Shown here: positions 28,520 to 37,522 of the stretch, piece by piece
How the letters are laid out: the number at the start of each line of letters is the position of its first letter
How positions within the stretch are numbered: the first letter of the stretch is position 1
Assembly (NCBI GenBank): GCA_903842345.1
Contig: CAIMLR010000020.1
Location: 62,001-126,000, forward strand
Reading direction: 5' to 3'
DNA from: an uncultured Myxococcales bacterium
Lineage (GTDB): Bacteria; Myxococcota_A; UBA9042
Length of the DNA: 64,000 nt
Made by a program: the position numbers and the translations under genes
The notes under the pieces: model-generated
Databases searched by the model: none
Seen by the model: the letters and a program-made list of their open reading frames with translations, nothing else
What the model was told of the DNA's origin: nothing

Positions 28520-28560
28520 ATGGAAGCGGTTTGATCTCGAACCTCGGGCGGAGTGTATAG

Positions 28561-29232
28561 ATGCTGCTCCGCCTCACCTGGCTGCTGCTGCAGAAGGACT
28601 TGCGCGTTGCCGCCCGTTCCCGGGAAGTCTTTGGCTTCATGCTGCTCTTTGCGCTGCTGTGCGTCGTAGTCTTCGCATTTGGCTTCCTGCGCGAAGGCGA
28701 GGCGGCCGCGGCCCAGGTGCCCGGCGTGCTGTGGGTGACGCTGCTTTTTTCCGGCACAGTGGGTCTGCTGCGCCTGTTCGCCGCCGAGGAGGAAGGTGGC
28801 ACGCTGATGCTGGCCGAGCGCACGCTGGCGGGCGCGACGCCGTTGCTGCTGTCCAAAGCCCTGATGCAGCTGCTGTTTTCTGGCGTGACCACGCTCTTGC
28901 TCCTGCCCGTGGTGCTTGTGTTCTTTGACGCCTCGCTGGCGCAGCCGGCTTGGGTGTTGGCGGCGCTTGCGCTCGGGCTCGTCGGTCAGGCCATGCTCGG
29001 CGCCCTCGTCGCGGCGCTGCTGGTCCATGTGCGCCTGCGCGAGGTCCTGCTGCCGTTGGTGCTGTATCCGCTGCTCGCGCCGTTGGTCATCGCGGGGGTG
29101 CGCATCACGGTGCTGACGCAGGCCGGGGCGCCGATGGAGGCGCTGGATGGCTGGCTCGCGCTCATGCTCGGCTTTGATGCGCTGGTCCTCGTGGCGGCAC
29201 CGTGGCTGCACGCCCGCGTCGTCGAATTGTAG
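28561..29232 (+). CDS. ccmB: Heme exporter permease CcmB
   Basis: LLQKDLRVAARSREVFGFMLLFALL...FAAEEEGGTLMLAERT...VLLPLVLYPLLAPLVIAG, CcmB-like. Confidence 0.88.
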   Translation: MLLRLTWLLLQKDLRVAARSREVFGFMLLFALLCVVVFAFGFLREGEAAAAQVPGVLWVTLLFSGTVGLLRLFAAEEEGGTLMLAERTLAGATPLLLSKALMQLLFSGVTTLLLLPVVLVFFDASLAQPAWVLAALALGLVGQAMLGALVAALLVHVRLREVLLPLVLYPLLAPLVIAGVRITVLTQAGAPMEALDGWLALMLGFDALVLVAAPWLHARVVEL

Positions 29233-29324
29233 CGCCGTCACCCAGATTGACCCGCCGCGATGGCAAAATCGCCAGCGCTTTGTTACCGTCCTTTCCGCGT
29301 CGACGTTCCGACATCCACAGTGGC

Positions 29325-30047
29325 ATGGCCAAGATCGCATCTCCCCGACCGACCGGCTTCCTCGCGCTCCTCAGCGTCGCCACGCTGTTGGTCCTGGCCG
29401 CGCTGTACTGCGTCGCGTTCGTCGCGCGGCCGGACGTGACCCTTGGCATCGTCCAGAAGATCTTCTACTTCCACGTGTCCTCCGCCATCGCGATGATGCT
29501 CTGCCTCTCGTGCGGGTCCATGCTTTCGCTGATCGACCTGTTCGCGCCTTCTGACCGCATCGACGCGCTCGCGCATTCCGCCATCGAGACAGGCCTGGCG
29601 TTTGCCCTGATGGTGCTGACGTCCGGGCCGCTGTGGGCGCGCAAGTCCTGGGGCGCGTGGTGGACGTGGGAGCCGCGCCTCACGCTGACCTTGATGCTCC
29701 TGCTTCTGGCCGCGGCGGTCCTCGGCATCCGTTCGATGGCCGCGGACGGCTCGGGACGCAAGATCGCCGCGGCGTTGGCCTCGCTCGCCGCGCCAATCGC
29801 CTACCTGATCCACGTCGCCGTTGAAAAATGGGGCGGCACGCATCCGATGGTCCTCAAGGGCGGCGGCATCCAGAGCCCGGGGATGCAGCTGACATTTCGT
29901 GTGGCGATGCTGGCGATCCTGCTTTTTGCCGCGACGCTGTGGACGCTCCGGTTTCGCGTGCTGCGGCTGGAGCAACGCCTCCACGCGCTGCGACTGGAAC
30001 TCTCCGCCCAGGATGTGCGCAAACAGCGCCCAGGAGCCCCGACATGA
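29325..30047 (+). CDS. ccmC: Cytochrome c biogenesis protein CcmC (heme-handling)
   Basis: YFHVSSAIAMM, WGAWWTWEPRLTLTLMLLLL (WWD motif), GGTHPMVLKGGGI. Confidence 0.9.
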   Translation: MAKIASPRPTGFLALLSVATLLVLAALYCVAFVARPDVTLGIVQKIFYFHVSSAIAMMLCLSCGSMLSLIDLFAPSDRIDALAHSAIETGLAFALMVLTSGPLWARKSWGAWWTWEPRLTLTLMLLLLAAAVLGIRSMAADGSGRKIAAALASLAAPIAYLIHVAVEKWGGTHPMVLKGGGIQSPGMQLTFRVAMLAILLFAATLWTLRFRVLRLEQRLHALRLELSAQDVRKQRPGAPT

Positions 30048-30286
30048 GGCGATTTGTCACGGCCGCCGCGGTCTTTTTGCTGCCCATGCTGGCGTTTGCG
30101 GACGCGCCGCCGGAGGACCTCAACCGCTTCAAGGAGGCGCCGGTGTCGGGCGGGCTACTGCTCATCGCCGCGTATTTCGTGATGTGGCTCGTGCTCGCCG
30201 GGTACGTGGCGCGCACGGCGCTGAAGCAGGCGCGGCTGGAAGCGGAGCTGCGCGCGCTGGAAGACCGGCTGGACGGCAAGTCATGA
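30044..30286 (+). CDS. CcmD-like small membrane protein
   Basis: Signal peptide then LIAAYFVMWLVLAGYVARTALKQARLEAELRALE; overlaps ccmC stop. Confidence 0.65.
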   Translation: MRRFVTAAAVFLLPMLAFADAPPEDLNRFKEAPVSGGLLLIAAYFVMWLVLAGYVARTALKQARLEAELRALEDRLDGKS

Positions 30287-30450
30287 CCTCCGCGCACCTG
30301 TTTTTCATTCCGGCGGTGCTGTTGGCGGGTGCGGCGTTTGGCTACGTCATGGGGCGCAAGCTGCTGCTTGCTGAGCAGGACGAACAGCGGCGGCAGGACG
30401 AGCGGCAGGCAAAGCGCCGCGCAGCGGAGAGTCAGCGCACGGCGGGATGA
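30283..30450 (+). CDS. Small membrane protein downstream of ccmD-like gene
   Basis: ATGA overlap; TM plus charged coiled-coil tail (EQDEQRRQDERQAKRRAAES). Confidence 0.5.
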   Translation: MTSAHLFFIPAVLLAGAAFGYVMGRKLLLAEQDEQRRQDERQAKRRAAESQRTAG

Positions 30451-32204
30451 CCATCGACGCGCAATTGCCGCAAGAAATACGGTGGCATGCACGCGCCCTG
30501 GCCTTGCGGTCCACGGCTGCAGACAAAATGGGCGCGGCACGGCGTTTCAGTGGAACAGCTGCGAACCAGCACGTCGATCGCGGTGGCTGTCACGCAGTCG
30601 GTGAACGGCTTGTGCTGCGCCAGGCAACGGTTGAACGGCGTCAGTTGCGGAATGCCGGTGCACGTCGTGCCGTCGGCCGGGTTAGCGCACCCCGCGGCAC
30701 AGACTCCGGCGGGAAAGCCGGCGGCGCTGCTGTTGCAGAAGCTGCCGGTCGGGCAGGGCAAGGCGGTGCGGTGGCTCATGGCGTCGCGCTCGGGGCTGGC
30801 GTTGCTGCGCAACTGCCCGGCTTCGCAGACGCTGCCGATGTCGCCGGCCTCGGGCACACAGACGCCAAGTTCGTCGTCGTCGATCTGCGCGCACCGGAGC
30901 TTGGCGGTCGGCAGGTCGATGCACGCCGCAAACCCCGGGTCGCTGAGGCCGCACGGACCGTTGGGCAGCCCCATCTCCAGCAAGTCCGCCGATTCCAGCC
31001 GCCGCGGGGGCGGCATCTCCGGCCAGCGATCCATGTCCGCCTGCCGCGCCGCGACTTCATGCGCCAAGTGCGCCGATCGCCCGACCGCCAGCGCATCCAG
31101 CCGCTGCGCCGCCGGGTGCTCGCCCAGCAAGTGAAAGCCCGCGAGGCTGTTGGACTGATGGCATCCGGTGCAGGACATCGCATCGAGCCGGCGCAGGAAC
31201 GCGGCCGGCGTCGCCATCTGCGGAAACTTGCGCAGGTCCAGATCGGCCAGATCCGCGGGCGAGAACAGCTGCCTGAACGGCCGGTTCTGTTGGCGCGCCA
31301 GGCCGCGCGGCGCGACTGAGGTCGCCGCGGTCGCGAGGAATTCGTCCGGGAGAACCGCCGTGCCTGCGTCGATCGCCGGCAAGTGCGCCGGTTCGCGCAG
31401 CCAGGCGATCAGCCGCGCGCGCAGGTCTGGATCGCGCCGGATTCGCGCCACGTCCGGCTGGTTTTCCATGGGCGCTGCGGCAAAATCGCCATCCGCCGTG
31501 CGCCGCAACACGCGCAACAGGTACGCCGCGTGGCCGCCCAGATCCGGCTTCACCGTCGACGGCCAGCGCACGCTCTGCAGATTCACCTCCACCGCGAGCA
31601 GGTTCTCCGCTGTCAGCAGCGCCGGGGCCAGCGCGCTCTCCGGTTTGCGCAGGAATTCCGGGTGGCGATTGGCTTGCCACGGCCAGCGCTTCCACGCTTC
31701 AAAGCAGGTGCCGGGCTGGCGAAAGACCACGTTGACCGTCATCGGCAGCCGCGACGCGTCATCGCCGCGATCATACGCCAGCCGGTAGATCAGCCGCGTT
31801 TCGCCGCAACCCTCGGCCGCAAAGGCCGCGCGGTCGAGCCGATTCACCGCGGCGATGAGGTCAAAGCGGGCCTGCCGCGCGGTCAGCCAGCGGACGTCAA
31901 AGAGGCGGTGCGTGAAGCGGATGCCGACGCCGAGCTTGCGGTCGACTTTCTTCTGCGCCGTGAGCGCCTCGTCGATCAGCCGGACGATGCTTGCCCAGCC
32001 GGTCGAGCGGCGCAGCTCCGCGTTGCTCGCAGCCTTGGCGCCAAAAGCCACGCTGCCGAGGTCCAGGCCATCCTGCTGCAAATACGCGACGGCGGCCGGC
32101 GCGTCGATCACCACATCGCGGTGCGAATCGGTCGGTTGCGCCCACGCGGGCAGCGTCAGCAGCAGGCCGCAGAGCATCGCCATCGCTGTTTGCCGCCTCG
32201 CCAT
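30432..32204 (-). CDS. Secreted protein with single CxxCH heme motif and Cys-rich C-terminus
   Basis: Signal peptide (AMLCGLLLTLPAWAQ), MSCTGCHQSNSLAGFHLLGEH, Cys-rich tail. Confidence 0.7.
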   Translation of the reverse strand: MARRQTAMAMLCGLLLTLPAWAQPTDSHRDVVIDAPAAVAYLQQDGLDLGSVAFGAKAASNAELRRSTGWASIVRLIDEALTAQKKVDRKLGVGIRFTHRLFDVRWLTARQARFDLIAAVNRLDRAAFAAEGCGETRLIYRLAYDRGDDASRLPMTVNVVFRQPGTCFEAWKRWPWQANRHPEFLRKPESALAPALLTAENLLAVEVNLQSVRWPSTVKPDLGGHAAYLLRVLRRTADGDFAAAPMENQPDVARIRRDPDLRARLIAWLREPAHLPAIDAGTAVLPDEFLATAATSVAPRGLARQQNRPFRQLFSPADLADLDLRKFPQMATPAAFLRRLDAMSCTGCHQSNSLAGFHLLGEHPAAQRLDALAVGRSAHLAHEVAARQADMDRWPEMPPPRRLESADLLEMGLPNGPCGLSDPGFAACIDLPTAKLRCAQIDDDELGVCVPEAGDIGSVCEAGQLRSNASPERDAMSHRTALPCPTGSFCNSSAAGFPAGVCAAGCANPADGTTCTGIPQLTPFNRCLAQHKPFTDCVTATAIDVLVRSCSTETPCRAHFVCSRGPQGQGACMPPYFLRQLRVDGHPAVR

Positions 32205-32350
32205 GGCGCGACGCTACGCCGCCGCGCGTCCAGCCGCAAGCCGTGAAGATTTTGCCGCCGCCGGGCGTTGAACCACCGGGAGCGGCAAAGACTTGACCGC
32301 GCGCTATTTTGTCGTCAGATCAGCAGGCGGCGCTCGCCGTTGGGGTTCCT

Positions 32351-33340
32351 ATGCAACGTTTGCCTCTCACTTTTGCGCTTCTTGTCGTTTTCGCTGTTCC
32401 GCACGTCGCCACGGCGCAAGCCGGCATTGGTCCTGGCCAGGAAGTCGCGGACCTGAACGCGTACATCGCGGCGCACGAGGATGATCGCGGCCTGGGCGCT
32501 GACGTTGCCCGCGCGATGGAGCGGCTCGGTCGGCTGGAGGACGAACAGAAGCACATGGAAGCCGCGACGGCCGTGTGGAAGCGCGCACGGCACTGGTTTG
32601 AGAAGCACCACTACGAGCGCAATGGCAGCCCGGAGGCGCATCTCGCGGCCGAGGCGACGCGGCGTCTGTTGGCGCCGCAGGTGGCGATGGCGGGGGATTT
32701 GCGCCTGCGCACCACGCCGCAGTCCACGCCTGAGGCGGCCGTTGCGGAGCGGGCGACCGAGTTGGACGAATTCCTGACGCATTACCTGGGCAAGCGCGCG
32801 ACGGCTTCGGCTGACGCGGTGCGCCAAGGTGGCTTGTTCGCCGAACTGGCCGCCGTGCACACCTACGGGGCACTGTCGGAGACGCGCGCTGCGGCGATGA
32901 CGATCGCCAAGCTGGAAGAATACGCGGCGGGGCACCTCGCGACGCTGCCGATTCCCGATGGCCTGCAGCCCGCCGAACAGACCGCGCAGCAGGCGGCAGT
33001 GAAGCAGGCGATTGGCGATCTGGAGGGCCGCGCATTCACCGCGATTGAAGCGGCTTGGCTGGCCGGGCCGGACAAGAAAAACGCCGACGCGATGGCGCTG
33101 CGCAAGCACCTGACGCGGCTGCGGCCGCTGAAGTATCCGCAACTGGAGGAAGCCGCGACGGACATGGTCAACGTCACGCCGGCGCAGGCGGAGGCCTCGC
33201 GTCTCGCGGGGTTGGCGCAGAAGACCGAGAACCTCGTGCTGCGCGTGAAGTATCTGGAAAAGGCCGTGAAGCTGGACCCGCAGAACCCGAATTACCTCCA
33301 GCTGCTCCAAGCGGCCAAGCTGCAGGCGGGCCAGCCGTAG
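32351..33340 (+). CDS. Secreted helical-repeat (TPR-like) protein
   Basis: Signal peptide LPLTFALLVVFAVPHVATAQA; C-terminal YLEKAVKLDPQNPNYLQLLQAAKL TPR-like. Confidence 0.6.
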   Translation: MQRLPLTFALLVVFAVPHVATAQAGIGPGQEVADLNAYIAAHEDDRGLGADVARAMERLGRLEDEQKHMEAATAVWKRARHWFEKHHYERNGSPEAHLAAEATRRLLAPQVAMAGDLRLRTTPQSTPEAAVAERATELDEFLTHYLGKRATASADAVRQGGLFAELAAVHTYGALSETRAAAMTIAKLEEYAAGHLATLPIPDGLQPAEQTAQQAAVKQAIGDLEGRAFTAIEAAWLAGPDKKNADAMALRKHLTRLRPLKYPQLEEAATDMVNVTPAQAEASRLAGLAQKTENLVLRVKYLEKAVKLDPQNPNYLQLLQAAKLQAGQP

Positions 33341-33389
33341 CGCGCGGACTCTACACGCTGACCGAATTCCAACGTCACACCCTCCGGCA

Positions 33390-33451
33390 CCGCGGCGTGC
33401 CACCGGAAGTGCCCGCTCGCGGTCTCCGTCCGAAATGCGACAGGTCTGACC
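33390..33451 (-). repeat. Dispersed repeat, copy B (core)
   Basis: GGTCAGACCTGTCGCATTTCGGACGGAGACCGCGAGCGGGCACTTCCGGTGGCACGCCGCGG on minus strand; ungapped match to copies A and C. Confidence 0.75.
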
Positions 33452-33510
33452 GTTCGAGTTTGGTGTCCAGCTGAGGTCAGCCTGTGTCGCCCGCCTTCCG
33501 TCGCCCGGCG

Positions 33511-34719
33511 TCAATCGCCGACAAGCTTCTCCACTTCCTGGATCGCCTCTTGCTCGACGCGCAGCCGTTCGTTTTCCGCGGCCAACTCCGCCGCGGTGCC
33601 GGCCAGATCCAGAAACCGTGCGCCCTGACGCAGCTCATCGATTTGGCTCAGCGCCGGCCCCGGCAGCACGCCCGCGTCAAACGCCTCGTGAATCCCTGGC
33701 GTCGCTTGCGCGAGCGCCGTCGCCTGCCGCAACAGGACCGCCTGCCGCAGATGCGCCACCGCCGCCAGCAGCCGCTGCTGCTGCTCCATCGCCCGCTGAC
33801 CGCGCGGGTCTTCCGCTTCTGGCGCCTGCTGCCACGCGTGGACCATCCGCTCGCCGTCGGCGGTCATCTTGTCCAGCGTCGCCACCGCGGTCTCGCAATC
33901 CGCCGCGTTGAAATGCCGCCACTGCGCCAGGACCGGCTGCGCCTGGTTCTGCCACAGCGCCGTCGTGAGCTGCCACGCGTGGATCACGTGGCTGTGGTAC
34001 TGCGCCTCGGTCGCCTGAACGGCCGTGCGCAGCGTCGCCAGCGCCGGATGCTGCCCGCCGCCGGGCAGTTGCTGCGCCAGCCGGAGCCCCAGCATCCGCA
34101 TCTTCTCGCGGGACGCGCGCAGCTCATCCAGGCGCTTCTCCAGCGCCGCGCGGGTCGCCAGCACGTTGCGCGGCTGGCGGAATTCCCATTGCTCCGCGGC
34201 GATCGCCGGGCCAAAAATTCGCCCCAGCAGCCAGCCCAGTGCGCCGAGCCCCAGCGTCAGCGCCGTGCCCATCACGCCGTCCGGAAAGGTCAGCAACCAC
34301 TGGCCGTGCAGCGCCACGGGCATCGCCAGCGCCAGCGCGCCACAGCTGAGGAAAAACGCCGTGCGCGGGGATGTCAGCGCGCGGCCGAGCGCGTACGCGA
34401 ACGCAGTGCTGGCGAGGACGAAGATCAAACGCAGCGGCCCGGGAGCACCCAGGCGAATCGACTCCTGCCAAAACCACCAGAGCAGGAACCCGCCGATCAG
34501 GCCGGTGAATCCGCCCAGACCCGCGGCCAGTTCGCGCCACGGGAGGCCGCTCTCCTGTCGCAGCCGGAGCCAGCGCGCCGTTGGCCACGCGATTCCGCAC
34601 AGGGGGCATTGCTCGGCGCGGGCGTCCACCCACGCGTTGCAGTCGCGGCAATGCTCAAACGGAGCGTGGGAGGGCGAGACAGACACCAGCAACCTCGCGC
34701 GGCGCCGCCGCACCGCCAT
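33511..34719 (-). CDS. Zinc-ribbon membrane protein of unknown function
   Basis: CRDCNAWVDARAEQCPLCG ribbon, several TM segments, C-terminal coiled coil. Confidence 0.65.
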   Translation of the reverse strand: MAVRRRRARLLVSVSPSHAPFEHCRDCNAWVDARAEQCPLCGIAWPTARWLRLRQESGLPWRELAAGLGGFTGLIGGFLLWWFWQESIRLGAPGPLRLIFVLASTAFAYALGRALTSPRTAFFLSCGALALAMPVALHGQWLLTFPDGVMGTALTLGLGALGWLLGRIFGPAIAAEQWEFRQPRNVLATRAALEKRLDELRASREKMRMLGLRLAQQLPGGGQHPALATLRTAVQATEAQYHSHVIHAWQLTTALWQNQAQPVLAQWRHFNAADCETAVATLDKMTADGERMVHAWQQAPEAEDPRGQRAMEQQQRLLAAVAHLRQAVLLRQATALAQATPGIHEAFDAGVLPGPALSQIDELRQGARFLDLAGTAAELAAENERLRVEQEAIQEVEKLVGD

Positions 34720-34785
34720 GATGCGTCGCGAGTGGCGTCTCAGCAAGTGCTTGAGTGTCGCGGCCAACGCGTGGACAATGGCGCC

Positions 34786-36435
34786 ATGACGAACCTCCGC
34801 CGCGTGTGTGTCTTGCTTGTGATGGTCGCTTGCAGCAAGCAAACGACCGCGGATCCCGATGCCCAGCTCGCCGCGGAGACGCTGGGCGACGCGACGCTGG
34901 CGGACGCGCCCGATGGGCAGACGGACGCGGCCATCCAACTGCCGCCGGGACCGCCGCTGCTGACGGAGCGCGGTTGGCTGTTGGGCAAGACCGTCGTGCA
35001 CATTCACAGCGCGTACAGCCATGACGCGTGCGACGGCCAGGTGAGCAAGACCGGCAAGATCGATCTCGTGTGCCTTGGGCAGCTGCGCGATGGCCTGTGC
35101 GCTGCGGGCTTGGACGTCGCGTTCATGACCGATCATCCGAGCACGATGAACGACCGGACGTTTGAGGAGTTGCTGTTCTTTGACGCCGCCAAAGGCGACA
35201 AGCTGCTGGGGCCCGCTGGGCAGCCGTACGGCAACGTGATCCAGTGCCCGCAGACGCAGACCTGGGCAGCGCATGAGCTTGTGGTGACGGTTGGCTACGA
35301 GGCGACGCACATCATGCCGGTCGGCTTGCACGCGCACGTCACGGTCACGGCGATGGAAGGCGGCAGTATTGCCGACGATGTGACGCTCACGGACGCGCGC
35401 ACGCGGGTGGACATGGCGCACGCCGCGGGCGCGCTGGTCGTCAATGCCCACTCGGAGCAGGACGAGATTGGCTTTGAGCGGATCCTCGATTTGGGCGTTG
35501 ACGCGATGGAAATCTACAACATCCACGCCAACTTCAACACGATCTTGGGCAAGTCGAGCGGGATTTCCGGTGCGCCCAAGCTGAACCTCGCGCGGATCTT
35601 TGAGCTGGAGAACTTCCTGGGCGATCCCAAGGATTCGCCGCTGCCGGATTTGCTGCTGATGGTGATGCTGGATATCCAGCCGGAGCAGGCGTTCTTCAAG
35701 TGGCAGCAGGTGTTGGCGCACAAGCACGTGACCGGCGTGATTGGCAATGACGTGCATCAGGACGTGACATTGGACGCCTATTGCGGGCCGGGCGGGCAGT
35801 TTGAGGGCGCGTGCGACGGCTTCAAGGATCAGTATCCGCACCTCGTGAAGCTGCTGACGGAAGGTGGGACGCCCATGCTGGCGGACGGCGCGCGCATCGA
35901 CAGCTACCTGCGGATGCTCAAAGCGATCAGCGATCGGCCGATGGTGGCCAAGGCGACCGCGACGGCGGATCGGCCGGACGTGTACAAGCAGGCGCTGAAA
36001 GAAGGCCGCAATTGGATCGTTTTTGACCTGCTTGGACAGCCGACGGATTTTGACTTTCTGGCGGAGCAGGCCGGCAAGTACTTGGAAATGGGCGAGACGC
36101 TGCCGCTCGGGGCCAAGCTGTGGCTGCGCACGCCGAGCACTTGCACGCCGCTGCCATCTGCGCCGTGGACGCGGGCGGAGACCCAGAACGCTGCGGATCT
36201 GACTGAAATTCGCACGATTGTCTGGTACATCGCCCCGGGTGCGGCGAAAGCGCTGAACATCCTGGAGGTCAAAGGTTTCGCCCAGCTGGCGAGCCTGGTG
36301 GCCGACAAGCCGGGGCGCTACCATTTGGAAACCCGCATCACCCCGCGACACCTGCGCAAGTGGCTGAAAGGTCTAGGCGATCACGCCGATTCCGAGCAGC
36401 GCTGGCTTGTCTCCAACCCCATCGCCATCCAGTAG
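34786..36435 (+). CDS. PHP-domain-like lipoprotein
   Basis: Lipobox LVMVAC; VHIHSAYSHDACDG, FMTDHPS, VVNAHSEQDE, IGNDVHQD metal-binding-type motifs. Confidence 0.7.
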   Translation: MTNLRRVCVLLVMVACSKQTTADPDAQLAAETLGDATLADAPDGQTDAAIQLPPGPPLLTERGWLLGKTVVHIHSAYSHDACDGQVSKTGKIDLVCLGQLRDGLCAAGLDVAFMTDHPSTMNDRTFEELLFFDAAKGDKLLGPAGQPYGNVIQCPQTQTWAAHELVVTVGYEATHIMPVGLHAHVTVTAMEGGSIADDVTLTDARTRVDMAHAAGALVVNAHSEQDEIGFERILDLGVDAMEIYNIHANFNTILGKSSGISGAPKLNLARIFELENFLGDPKDSPLPDLLLMVMLDIQPEQAFFKWQQVLAHKHVTGVIGNDVHQDVTLDAYCGPGGQFEGACDGFKDQYPHLVKLLTEGGTPMLADGARIDSYLRMLKAISDRPMVAKATATADRPDVYKQALKEGRNWIVFDLLGQPTDFDFLAEQAGKYLEMGETLPLGAKLWLRTPSTCTPLPSAPWTRAETQNAADLTEIRTIVWYIAPGAAKALNILEVKGFAQLASLVADKPGRYHLETRITPRHLRKWLKGLGDHADSEQRWLVSNPIAIQ

Positions 36436-36441
36436 AGCCAC

Positions 36442-37521
36442 ATGGAACTGTTGAAACTGCCGCAATTGACGTTCAAAGGGTCCGTGACCGCGATTGGTGA
36501 GGCGCACGGCGCGGAACTGCGCGCGAGGATTCGCGATTTTGTGCCGATGCGCTTTGACGCGACGATGGCGTACCTGCGCGCCCTGGGTCACAGCGACGTG
36601 GGGCCGCTCGTCGACGTGGGGCGGCGCTGTCTGGAAGTCTACGCGCGGTGGCATCCGGCGGGGCACGCGGAGCACTGTGCGATCGCCCGCGGGGCAGGTG
36701 TCGATGCGGCGGAACTGTACACGGCGGCCAACATGACGGACATGCGCGACGTGCTGGCGCTGGGCGCGGGACTGCCGGCGGACGCGGAAGGGTGCACGGC
36801 GGTGCTGATTCCACCGGCGTGGAGCAAGTCCGGCCACGCGCTTGCGGCGCAGACGTGGGACCTCAATCCGCAGGATTTGGACTACGTGGTCGCGATCCAC
36901 CGCCTGCCGGACGACGCGCCGGCGACGTGGAGCGTGACGTGCATGGGCTGCCTGTCGCTTGTGGGCATAAACGACCGCGGCCTGGCGGTGGGCACGACCA
37001 ACATCAAGACGCACGGCTCCCAGGTCGGCATTGGCTACATGGGCGTGCTGCACAAAATGCTGGCGAGCCGGACGTTCGCGGAAGCGGCTCACGTCTGTGA
37101 GACGGCGCCGCGCGCGGCTGCGCACACGTACTGGCTGGCGAGCCCGGAGCAGTTGGCGGAGTGGGAGACGACGGCGTGGTCGGCGGTGCGGCGGGATGCC
37201 GTCGATGGGCCGCTGGGCCGGACGAACCACTGCCTTGTGGAACAGCACGCGGCGCGGCAGGGTGAGCCGGCGAGCGCGTCCAGCACGGCGCGTCTCGCGC
37301 GGGTAGGCGACCGGCTGCGCGCGGATGCGCCGCACGACGTGGCGTCCCTGCAGGCGATGTTTGCGGACCGTGCCGACGGGATCGATTCGATCAACCGCTT
37401 TGCCGAGGACGGGGAGGGCACGTCGACCAACTCCGTCGTCGTGGCGATTCCGGCGCTGCGGACGCTCTGGACCTGCCGCGGCTCCGCGGATCGCGGCGAG
37501 TGGGTCGAGCTGAAGGTCTAG
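36442..37521 (+). CDS. C45-family acyltransferase/peptidase (acyl-CoA:6-APA acyltransferase-like)
   Basis: EGCTAVLIP with candidate nucleophile Cys, GINDRGLAVGTTNI, GRTNHCLVEQHAARQGEPASASSTARLARV. Confidence 0.75.
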   Translation: MELLKLPQLTFKGSVTAIGEAHGAELRARIRDFVPMRFDATMAYLRALGHSDVGPLVDVGRRCLEVYARWHPAGHAEHCAIARGAGVDAAELYTAANMTDMRDVLALGAGLPADAEGCTAVLIPPAWSKSGHALAAQTWDLNPQDLDYVVAIHRLPDDAPATWSVTCMGCLSLVGINDRGLAVGTTNIKTHGSQVGIGYMGVLHKMLASRTFAEAAHVCETAPRAAAHTYWLASPEQLAEWETTAWSAVRRDAVDGPLGRTNHCLVEQHAARQGEPASASSTARLARVGDRLRADAPHDVASLQAMFADRADGIDSINRFAEDGEGTSTNSVVVAIPALRTLWTCRGSADRGEWVELKV

Positions 37522-37522
37522 C

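Noticed and set aside
33511-36351. Full 946-aa minus-strand ORF
   Set aside because: Only the C-terminal part (33511-34719) looks like a real protein; the upstream extension is antisense to the PHP lipoprotein
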